Origin: Candidatus Cloacimonadota bacterium
GTDB lineage: Bacteria; Muiribacteriota; UBA6191
NCBI GenBank assembly: GCA_023954715.1
Contig: JAGSHD010000002.1
Span: forward strand, 310,001-374,000
DNA: 64,000 nucleotides
Direction: 5' to 3'
Within the stretch, counting starts at the first letter, position 1; each line of letters opens with the position of its first letter. The position numbers were made by a program, and so were the translations under genes. Under the pieces are notes generated by a model. The model was not told the DNA's origin, made no database searches, and saw nothing but the letters and a program-made list of their open reading frames with translations. Shown here piece after piece: positions 16,878 through 24,150 of the stretch.

Positions 16878-17102
16878 ATAATAAAAATTTGTGTCAAACT
16901 TGATTCATCACTCCAAACAAGCAAAACCAAATAATTCTCATTGGCTTCTATTAACATTGTTAATTTGTTTGGTCAAAACTGATGTTTTGAATTTGTCTAA
17001 CTCCACTGACACTCACAAGTTAAGGTAAAAATTATCATCTAGCATTACCCTTGCAAGTATCAGAAAAGCCTGACAAATTTGATGATGAGATCAAATCTTG
17101 AA

Positions 17103-19319
17103 TTAAGATTTGTCAGCAAATACAAGTCTCATTTCTTCACTTAACTCTTGAGTTTCTTCTTCATTGCCTCTGATAGATAACATTCCACCTAAAACAAACT
17201 GTAACAATCTCAAAACACCATATAAAAAGATAGTATCTGGTACTATTCTAAACCATAAAAATGCATTAACTGTAGCTCCTTCATAAAACTCTCTAGATCT
17301 TGCAAACCAAAACCCATTATCAACTGCACTAGATAGTTGTAATGCTCCAACAGGAACAATTACTAATACTACCATTAAGAATAAGCCGATATTTAAAGCC
17401 CAAAACGCATGACTAAAAGCACTGTTGTTTTCAAAATAGCTCGCTTTTAATAAAGATCTCATTGCAAACACAAGCATTGCGATAGATAAGAAACCATAAA
17501 CACCCATCATAGCACCATGACCATGAGCTGCTGTTAACCAACTTCCCATTTCAAAATAACTAATAACCGGCTGATTAATTAAGAACCCAAGTACTCCAGC
17601 TCCGAAGAAGTTCCAAAAACCTACTGCAATTAGACAATAGAATACATTTTTGTAAGGAAAGTCGATCCCTTGTTCTTGCATAGATTTAAATTGATCCCAT
17701 GCTTCTACACAAAGTAAACATAAAGGAACTACTTCAAGTGCTGAAAAACAAGCTGCGAATGCAATAATTATTGAAGGGCTTCCTGTAAAGTATAGGTGAT
17801 GACCTGTACCAATTACTCCACTACCAAGTAAGATAATAATTTGAAACTGTAGAGCTCGTACAGTTGATTTAATTTCCAATAATCCCATTGCCACAAAAAT
17901 AACACCCATTACTACGATAGCAAATACTTCAAATGTTCCTTCTACCCAAAGGTGAATTACCCACCATCTCCAGTATTCTGCAATTGTCACGTGAGTCTTT
18001 GCATCAAATAATAAAGATGCTCCATAAGCTAAAGCTACGCCACCTGTTGCATAAGCAAATAGATGTACCAATCCAAGTTTGTTTTTTTCTTCTACTAATC
18101 GTGGCCAGATTCCTCTAATTACAATAGCTGCCCAAATAATTAATCCAGAAAATAGTAACACTCTCCAGAAATATCCTAGTTCCATGTATTCCCATCCATC
18201 ACTACCTAAAAATGCTAATGACTCTGGTAAATGACCTAAAACCGTAAATACTTCTCCAAGCATTGATCCAACAGCAACTAAAACTACTGCACCAAATAAA
18301 ACATCTACTAATAGTCCTTGAAACTTTGGCTCTTTGCCTCCAATAACTGGAGCAATGAAAATTCCCATTCCTAAGAAACATAATGCAATCCAAAAGATAG
18401 CTAATTGAAGGTGAAGACCTCTAGCTAAATTGAAAGGTAAAATTGAACTCAAGTCAATTCCGTAAAAGGCGTTTGTTTCTACATAAGCATGAGCCATGTA
18501 TCCACCTAGCAATGCTTGAACTAAAAATAATATCGCTGCTAGTAAAAAGTACTTCAATGTTTTCTTTTGCGAAATAGTTGGAACCAAGTCTGCTATAGAG
18601 CTTTTCTTAGAGACTGTTTCTTCTCCGTAAAATCTTCCTCTAAAATATAAAAGAGTAATTATTCCGATTCCTAAGATTAATACACCAACAGATAAAGCAC
18701 TCCACAAAATCGTATCAGAGCTAGCGTTGTTTCCAGCTTCTTTATCGTATGGCCAATTGTTGGTATAAGTATACTGTTGATCCGGTCGATTTGTTGTAGA
18801 AGCCCAAGCAGTCCACCAAAAATAATGAATCATATCAGTTATCTGTTTATCGTTAGCTTTTAAAACCACTCCATCTTTCACCCATTTTGTTTTGATTTGA
18901 TCTTTATAAAATGTTTGAAGATTAATCAAACCTGTGTTTTGTACAGCAGATAAAGTTAGAGAGTTCGTCTTTTTATCAAAAGTATTAGTTTTAAACTCTT
19001 TGATTATAGAGCCCTTGTCTCCCTTAAAGTCTACTTTATATGACTCAACCAAGCGGTGTACAGATTGGGCTGTAAAATCAGGGCCATAATATGCCCCGTG
19101 ACCTAATATTGATCCATAATCTGTAAGTTGATTATTTAAAGCAACTTTTTGACCATTTAAAATAGAGTCATAAGTCATAATCACTTGATTATTTGTTCCT
19201 ATCACTTTTTCTGGGATTGGTGGCTTTTCTCTATATATAATATTTCCCATATAAAGAAGTACTGTAAATGAAGCTATCAAAACCCCTATTAATACTTTTC
19301 CAATGCTTATGTTTTTCAT
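17103..19319 (-). CDS. norB: Quinol-dependent nitric oxide reductase (qNOR)
   Basis: 738 residues, the size of single-subunit quinol NO reductases rather than cytochrome-c-dependent NorB (about 450). An N-terminal helix (8-28) and a periplasmic domain (about 35-200, with GHGAYYGPDFTAQSVHR) correspond to the fused NorC-like part without a heme-c CxxCH motif. The catalytic part has about 13 helices. It includes HLQLAIFWIALCFLG, VTIAEYWRWWVIHLWVEGTFEVF, GHHLYFTG and AAHGHGAMMGVYGF, which supply heme and non-heme iron ligands and the key glutamates. It reduces two NO to N2O with electrons from quinol. The start has AGGAG, and a sigma-54 promoter lies 90 bp upstream. Confidence 0.93.
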   Translation of the reverse strand: MKNISIGKVLIGVLIASFTVLLYMGNIIYREKPPIPEKVIGTNNQVIMTYDSILNGQKVALNNQLTDYGSILGHGAYYGPDFTAQSVHRLVESYKVDFKGDKGSIIKEFKTNTFDKKTNSLTLSAVQNTGLINLQTFYKDQIKTKWVKDGVVLKANDKQITDMIHYFWWTAWASTTNRPDQQYTYTNNWPYDKEAGNNASSDTILWSALSVGVLILGIGIITLLYFRGRFYGEETVSKKSSIADLVPTISQKKTLKYFLLAAILFLVQALLGGYMAHAYVETNAFYGIDLSSILPFNLARGLHLQLAIFWIALCFLGMGIFIAPVIGGKEPKFQGLLVDVLFGAVVLVAVGSMLGEVFTVLGHLPESLAFLGSDGWEYMELGYFWRVLLFSGLIIWAAIVIRGIWPRLVEEKNKLGLVHLFAYATGGVALAYGASLLFDAKTHVTIAEYWRWWVIHLWVEGTFEVFAIVVMGVIFVAMGLLEIKSTVRALQFQIIILLGSGVIGTGHHLYFTGSPSIIIAFAACFSALEVVPLCLLCVEAWDQFKSMQEQGIDFPYKNVFYCLIAVGFWNFFGAGVLGFLINQPVISYFEMGSWLTAAHGHGAMMGVYGFLSIAMLVFAMRSLLKASYFENNSAFSHAFWALNIGLFLMVVLVIVPVGALQLSSAVDNGFWFARSREFYEGATVNAFLWFRIVPDTIFLYGVLRLLQFVLGGMLSIRGNEEETQELSEEMRLVFADKS

Positions 19320-19407
19320 TTCATCTCCTGCTCGTAAATCTAGCGTTATAATTTTGTTACTATTTTTCTAAAGAAAAATTAATTGATACAATTCATATTT
19401 CTTTATT

Positions 19408-19424
19408 GGCAAAAGCCATGCCAA
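19408..19424 (-). promoter_or_regulatory. Sigma-54 (-24/-12) promoter of norB
   Basis: On the minus strand TTGGCATGGCTTTTGCC fits TGGCAY-N5-TTGC: the -24 GG (19422-19421) and the -12 GC (19410-19409) are separated by exactly 10 bp. It lies about 90 bp upstream of the norB ATG and about 40 bp downstream of the first NorR-type site. The element is nearly symmetrical, so GG-N10-GC also exists on the plus strand, though with a poorer -12. Confidence 0.8.
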
Positions 19425-19462
19425 ATCGAAAACGCTCTTAAACACTTGATTTACATGAGGGC

Positions 19463-19525
19463 CTGTTGTAATATACACAACAGACCTGTTGTCATTTATA
19501 CCCCCTGTTGTATTATATACAACGC
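19463..19525. promoter_or_regulatory. Three NorR-type enhancer sites, TGTTGT-N7-AC
   Basis: Site 1 is CTGTTGT (19463-19469), N7, ACAACAG (19477-19483), a perfect palindrome. Site 2 is TGTTGT (19487-19492), N7, AC at 19500-19501. Site 3 is TGTTGT (19506-19511), N7, ACAACG (19519-19524). All contain the GT-N7-AC core known for NorR, and centres are 19-23 bp apart. Three enhancer sites upstream of a sigma-54 promoter is the arrangement described for E. coli norVW. Confidence 0.75.
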
Positions 19526-19543
19526 AACTCTAATTTTATTTTT

Positions 19544-21076
19544 ATGACTGAAAAAAAATACTCCCAAGCCGTAGTACAGGCCGCAATTCAACTCAGTTCT
19601 AGTCTTGACTTACAAGAGCTAATCAAAAGAATTTTAGATGAACTTCAAAAGTTGATTAACTATGATGTAGCTAGTGTCCTGATCAAAGAAGGAGACCAAC
19701 TTAAGTCTCTCAACACCAGAGGCTTTTTAGACTCAAATGAGATTTCTTTTAAAATTAGTGAAAATCCTAGACTCAAGGCAGCCATTCATAGTGATTACAC
19801 AATTCGATTTGATGATGATCATGCTCCTGATCCTTTTGATGGACTGATTGATGATCCAAATCATGCTCTAAAAAAGGTTCACTCTTGTATGGCTAGCCCC
19901 TTACTACTAGATGGTAAAAGCATAGGGATCATCACACTAGATTCTTTACAAAAAAATATGTTCACTGTTGATGATGAAGACACCCTAATGACCTTTGCTA
20001 CTTTTGCTGCACTAGCTATCCGTAACGCAAGACTTGTACATCAACTTGAAAAATCCAAACAAGTTCTAGAAATTCAAAATAGAAACTTACGAGAAGAGAT
20101 TAATCTAAAGTCTGGAGGCTCTAATTTGATTGGTGATTCACTCGCCATGAATAAATTGAAGACCAGCTTAAACATAGTCTCCCCTTCTAATAAGTCCATC
20201 CTTGTACAAGGTCCAACCGGAACAGGTAAAGAAATCATCGCAAGATATATTCATCAAAACTCTGAACGAGCTTCTCAACCATTGATATATGTTAACTGTG
20301 CTGCAATTCCAGAGAACCTAATTGAGAGTGAGCTGTTTGGTCATAAAAAAGGCTCTTTTACGGGGGCACTTCAAGACCGAATCGGAAAATTTAGAGCTGC
20401 AAATAAAGCTACTCTGTTTTTAGATGAAATTGGGGACTTACCATTAGTTGCCCAACCAAAGCTATTAAGGGCACTACAAGAAGGCGAGATTTCACCTGTT
20501 GGAGATGATCAAATAACCACTGTAGATGTACGTATTATTTCTGCTACAAACAAAGATCTACTTCAAGAGGTTGAAAAAGGTAACTTTCGAATGGACTTAT
20601 ACCATCGAATATCAATCTTTCCGGTAATGGTTCCTCCCTTAAACCAACGGATTGATGATATCCCTTTATTAGTAGAGCATTTTATTCAAAAACATGCACA
20701 CGGATTTACTTTGGAAAACATTCCTTTGCGAAGTGAGTTTATTGAAAAGCTACAAAGTATGCCATGGCTCGGAAATGTTCGAGAGCTAGAACATTTTATT
20801 GAAAGAGCACTTATTTGGGCAAAACAATTTACTCATCCCGAGCTAAATCTTCCCTTAATACAATCCATGACCAAGGACCAGGTTATGCATCATGTCCCTA
20901 ACCCTACAAAATCTATGGAAATCTACTCACTCTCTGAAGCCACAAACAATTTTCAAAAAGAATATATATCCAAGGCTTTAAAACAACTCAATCATAATCA
21001 ATCAAGGTGTGCAAAAGAGCTTGGTATGGATCGATCTAATTTTCATCGTAAAATTAAAAAACTAAACATAGTATAA
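19544..21076 (+). CDS. norR: NO-responsive sigma-54 activator NorR
   Basis: 510 residues from ATG 19544; the in-frame TTG at 19508 lies inside an enhancer site and is unlikely. Residues about 1-170 are a GAF domain, where NorR carries its non-heme iron NO sensor. The AAA+ domain (about 190-420) has Walker A GPTGTGKE, a sigma-54 loop reading GSFTGA instead of GAFTGA, and Walker [11 protein letters not shown]. The C-terminus is a Fis-type helix-turn-helix ([21 protein letters not shown]). Divergent from norB, and presumed to activate it from the three sites between them. Confidence 0.92.
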   Translation: MTEKKYSQAVVQAAIQLSSSLDLQELIKRILDELQKLINYDVASVLIKEGDQLKSLNTRGFLDSNEISFKISENPRLKAAIHSDYTIRFDDDHAPDPFDGLIDDPNHALKKVHSCMASPLLLDGKSIGIITLDSLQKNMFTVDDEDTLMTFATFAALAIRNARLVHQLEKSKQVLEIQNRNLREEINLKSGGSNLIGDSLAMNKLKTSLNIVSPSNKSILVQGPTGTGKEIIARYIHQNSERASQPLIYVNCAAIPENLIESELFGHKKGSFTGALQDRIGKFRAANKATLFLDEIGDLPLVAQPKLLRALQEGEISPVGDDQITTVDVRIISATNKDLLQEVEKGNFRMDLYHRISIFPVMVPPLNQRIDDIPLLVEHFIQKHAHGFTLENIPLRSEFIEKLQSMPWLGNVRELEHFIERALIWAKQFTHPELNLPLIQSMTKDQVMHHVPNPTKSMEIYSLSEATNNFQKEYISKALKQLNHNQSRCAKELGMDRSNFHRKIKKLNIV

Positions 21077-21099
21077 AAAACCCCTACCAATGGCAGGGG
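21075..21099 (-). terminator. Hairpin with minus-strand T6, between norR and the small broken gene
   Basis: CCCCTACC (21081-21088) pairs with GGCAGGGG (21092-21099) with one mismatch and a 3-nt loop. A6 at 21075-21080 gives U6 on the minus strand, so it terminates minus-strand transcripts best; for norR it lacks a T tract. Confidence 0.65.
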
Positions 21100-21204
21100 C
21101 ACAACAATATACGACCAAAACACATTGTAACTATACAAACCAACATAGCTAATTTGGTCTCAGGACCTGCCATCTTAGCTGTTTACTTGAATCAGTTAGA
21201 CAAT

Positions 21205-21443
21205 TTATGAACTATTCTTTAATTTAGATTTTAAATCAGGAACATAGCAAAAAAATACCTTTTCTTTCTCGCTCCACTTTTTATCTATCTTAAAACCATC
21301 TAATTTGTAATTTATCTTTTTCACTACGATACCTTTGATAATATAAAGACAAACTCTCGTAAAAAAACAAATAAAATACAAAACACAACAAATATAATAA
21401 AGAGACCTGAACATAGGTCTTGAATAATCACATCATTTTTCAT
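21205..21443 (-). pseudogene. Small membrane protein apparently split by a frameshift at a T7 tract
   Basis: ATG 21443 has an AGGGG ribosome site and encodes MKNDVIIQDLCSGLF followed by a hydrophobic helix, but this frame ends about 39 codons in. The alternative frame takes over at a minus-strand run of seven T (about 21362-21368). It gives a plausible charged tail (VVKKINYKLDGFKIDKKWSEKEK) ending at 21205. Joined, the product would be about 79 residues with one N-terminal helix. The 69-codon ORF 21205-21414 alone has a weak start. It could be a pseudogene, a phase-variable gene or a sequencing error. Confidence 0.4.
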
Positions 21444-21525
21444 TTTTACCCCTAATTGATATTGAATGTCATATTCAATATACTGTGTTTTTGATATTTT
21501 GACTAGACTTTTTTAGATTTGTTGC

Positions 21526-21556
21526 AAAAAAAAGACATCCACCTGTGCAGGTGAAT
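21526..21556 (-). terminator. Terminator of the MFS-cNMP-PP2C-STAS operon
   Basis: CACCTG (21540-21545) and CAGGTG (21548-21553) form the core stem, extended with mismatches by CAT/ATG. On the minus strand it is followed by eight T (A8 at 21526-21533). Confidence 0.7.
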
Positions 21557-21652
21557 GCCTATAGTTTTTACCTTATTAGTTTTGATATCTTAAGTCTTCA
21601 TATAAACCTAATTAAATCTTAAAATATAAGATGATTTAACTTAAAACCAAAT

Positions 21653-22000
21653 TTAGCTATCCAATAAATCATCAATCGCTTCGTCATATACTCTATATAT
21701 TTTAAACAGTTTGTTTAGTTTTGTGAGTACAAACACCTCTTCAATTACATCGCTTTCAAAATAAATAGCTAAGGTAATATTGAGTTTTTTCAGTTTTCTA
21801 TGCATAGTAACCAATGAGGATATTCCACTTGAGTCTAAAAATGCCATGTCACCAAAATTAAGTAAAATATTAGAAGGATTTTCTTCAATACAAGCCAAAA
21901 AATAGTCTTTAAACTCTCCTGCTTTGCTAGATATGAGGTTTTCTTCTAAAACGATCTCTAAAATCTCGTCTTCTTCTATATATTTTTTGGTAATTTTCAT
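21653..22000 (-). CDS. STAS-domain anti-sigma-factor antagonist
   Basis: 115 residues from ATG 22000; a TTG at 22009 overlapping the upstream stop is an alternative. The fold is SpoIIAA/RsbV-like, and the phosphorylatable serine lies in FLDSSGISSL (Ser57/58). In the known families the dephosphorylated form binds an RsbW-type kinase and frees a sigma factor or other target. Here it is the last gene of an operon whose preceding gene is a PP2C phosphatase, the natural enzyme to dephosphorylate it. No RsbW-like kinase or cognate sigma factor is adjacent, so the downstream partner must be elsewhere. Confidence 0.85.
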   Translation of the reverse strand: MKITKKYIEEDEILEIVLEENLISSKAGEFKDYFLACIEENPSNILLNFGDMAFLDSSGISSLVTMHRKLKKLNITLAIYFESDVIEEVFVLTKLNKLFKIYRVYDEAIDDLLDS

Positions 22001-22005
22001 CTCAC

Positions 22006-23733
22006 TCAACTTTCAAATCGCATGTAAACGCAGGTTCGATCATCATAGTAGGCATTTTCTCCAGCAAAGTCATCTACATCATCATAAAGCGACTCTACTA
22101 AATTTATATCATTTTTCAAAAAGTGAGCTTTTAATCTAGTAACGGAGTACTCTTCTTGCTCTTTATTGTGAGGCTCGGTAAGACCATCAGTATACAATAC
22201 TACAAAGTCACCCTCATTGATCTTAAGCTCTTTTTCTTCATACTCTGCATCGTCTAAGATTCCAACCAACATACCATCTGTGTCTAGCTCTTGGTAAGCT
22301 TGATTACTATAATGTAAAGGTCGATTATGACCAGCATTTGAGTATTTTATAGTCTGAGTAGCTTTATCATAAAACAGATAAAACATGGATATAAAACACT
22401 CTGCCTCCTCAAGATCATCATATAAAACCTTATTTACAAACTCTAATAACTTTGCTGGTTGATCATGTAATAGTGGCTGAGATAACAATACAGATCGAGC
22501 CATAGCCATTAAAATAGCAGAGGCTGTCCCATGACCAGAAACATCCGCTATAACAACACCAAAACCATTTTCAGGCTCTGTAAAATATCCATAATAATCT
22601 CCTCCCACATGAGAAGAAGGGAGCAGCTTGGCATCAAAGTTTACTCCACTAAAGTTTGGTGAGTTTTTAGGAAGAAGTGAAGTTTGAATTTTTGCTGCAA
22701 GCTCCAGGTCTTTTTTCATATTTTCTGTTTTTATAAGCTCTTCTCTTTGAGCAATCAAAGAAACTCTCATAGATTCAAAACTATTACCTAAAACCAATAA
22801 CTCATCCCCAGAATCCACCACAACTTTATTTTCAAAAATACCTTCTTGTAAGTCCTTGGCTGAATCCATGAGTGATTTTATGGGACGTGTTAATTGTCTT
22901 GAAAACAAAAAGGATATAAACAAAGCAATTCCAAAAACCAAAACCCCAAGTATCAGTAATCTCGAAGAAATCTCATTCAATAAACGCTCGATATGGCTAT
23001 ATGATGACTGTAAATAAAACTGAATCGACTCTTTATTAATCTGAAAGTTATAAAACTTACCCTGCCAAACTGTATTATCGATCTTCATTCGATCTTTGGC
23101 TGTGATAACAAAGTTCTGTCCCCAACTACTAGAGAGTAATGTAGTATCAGAATAGATAGACACCGGAGATTTAGACTTTTTACTTAAAAACTTGGTAAAG
23201 CGGTTTCCAAGCTGTTTTCCAACGATAACAACTCCAATCACAAAGTCATGAAACTCCACAGGAGAAGCAGCGATCAAATAGGTCTTGCCATTAATAATCC
23301 AAATACTTGATTTTAATCCATCCTCCATAACAGACCCCAAAAAGTCTTGAGATTTAGGTAACTTATAATCAATGCTTCTAGGAAAGTTTGCCATCAATTT
23401 AAGCTCTTCTGTTACTACTAACAGCAAATCATTTTCTACGATCTCTTGTAACTGTGAGCCCGTATCTTGGACTGTTACACTATCTTTCGTCTGAAGTGAC
23501 ATTTTTAAAGTCGGCTCTTCGCTTAAAAGACTAGCTTGTTTTTTAAGTCCTGTCTCTTCTGCTTTTAATAGAATTTCTATCAGATTATATTTGGAGTCTA
23601 AATCATTTGTAATTTGGCTTTCTAAGTTTTGTGAAACAGATTTCCAGACCATCAAAAGTGATGTACCCAAAGATAGTAATAATATAGTAGATAACAATAT
23701 AAGAATTTTATACTGAATTTTTTTGATTTTCAT
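22006..23733 (-). CDS. Membrane-bound SpoIIE/RsbU-type PP2C phosphatase with HAMP domain
   Basis: 575 residues. Helix 1 (about 8-28), an extracytoplasmic sensor region (30-255) and helix 2 (256-278) are followed by a HAMP linker (SRQLTRPIKSLMDSAKDLQEG) and a short coiled coil. The SpoIIE phosphatase domain (about 350-575) has the metal-binding aspartates in VVIADVSGHGTASA, FVVLYTDGLTEP and YYDDRTCVYM. It probably dephosphorylates the STAS protein encoded next to it. Stop and STAS start nearly overlap, and the gap to the cNMP gene is 3 bp, so the genes are translationally linked. Confidence 0.88.
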   Translation of the reverse strand: MKIKKIQYKILILLSTILLLSLGTSLLMVWKSVSQNLESQITNDLDSKYNLIEILLKAEETGLKKQASLLSEEPTLKMSLQTKDSVTVQDTGSQLQEIVENDLLLVVTEELKLMANFPRSIDYKLPKSQDFLGSVMEDGLKSSIWIINGKTYLIAASPVEFHDFVIGVVIVGKQLGNRFTKFLSKKSKSPVSIYSDTTLLSSSWGQNFVITAKDRMKIDNTVWQGKFYNFQINKESIQFYLQSSYSHIERLLNEISSRLLILGVLVFGIALFISFLFSRQLTRPIKSLMDSAKDLQEGIFENKVVVDSGDELLVLGNSFESMRVSLIAQREELIKTENMKKDLELAAKIQTSLLPKNSPNFSGVNFDAKLLPSSHVGGDYYGYFTEPENGFGVVIADVSGHGTASAILMAMARSVLLSQPLLHDQPAKLLEFVNKVLYDDLEEAECFISMFYLFYDKATQTIKYSNAGHNRPLHYSNQAYQELDTDGMLVGILDDAEYEEKELKINEGDFVVLYTDGLTEPHNKEQEEYSVTRLKAHFLKNDINLVESLYDDVDDFAGENAYYDDRTCVYMRFES

Positions 23734-23736
23734 TTG

Positions 23737-24147
23737 TTAAGATCTTTTCATTAGTTCTTGAATAATACCAATGGAGATTTGAGGGTACTCTTGTATTAGC
23801 TCATGGAGCATAACTTTTGATAAATATAAAATATGAGAAGGCACTTTAGTCTTTAAAGTAGCGTTTCTTGGCTGATCTAAAAACAATGAAGTCTCTCCAA
23901 CACAAGAGTTTTCATCGATTTGTGCAAGCTCTATCCAGCTTCCATTTTGCTCTTTTCCAACAGAAATTTTGCCTTCTAGCAACAAATAAAGCTCATCCCC
24001 TTCTTCGCCTTCTTCACATAGGATTTCATCGGCTTCTAGTTGTTCATCTGAACATATCATAGCAATGAGTAATCGATCTCTAGCGCTTAATGATTGAAAC
24101 AAAGATACAGATTTAAGTCTTTGAACTTTTTGAACTGTTGTTAACAC
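23737..24147 (-). CDS. Stand-alone cyclic-nucleotide-binding domain protein
   Basis: 136 residues, a single Crp/PKA-type cNMP-binding beta-roll (LFQSLSARDRLLIA ... EADEILCEEGEEGDELYLLLEGKISV). The phosphate-binding cassette reads CVGETSLFLDQPRNATL, keeping the Gly-Glu pair and the arginine that contact the cyclic phosphate. There is no DNA-binding domain, so it cannot be a Crp-like regulator itself and must act through protein contact. It sits 3 bp from both neighbours, between an MFS/HEAT protein and a PP2C phosphatase, which suggests a cAMP-gated adaptor of that complex. Confidence 0.85.
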   Translation of the reverse strand: MLTTVQKVQRLKSVSLFQSLSARDRLLIAMICSDEQLEADEILCEEGEEGDELYLLLEGKISVGKEQNGSWIELAQIDENSCVGETSLFLDQPRNATLKTKVPSHILYLSKVMLHELIQEYPQISIGIIQELMKRS

Positions 24148-24150
24148 GAA

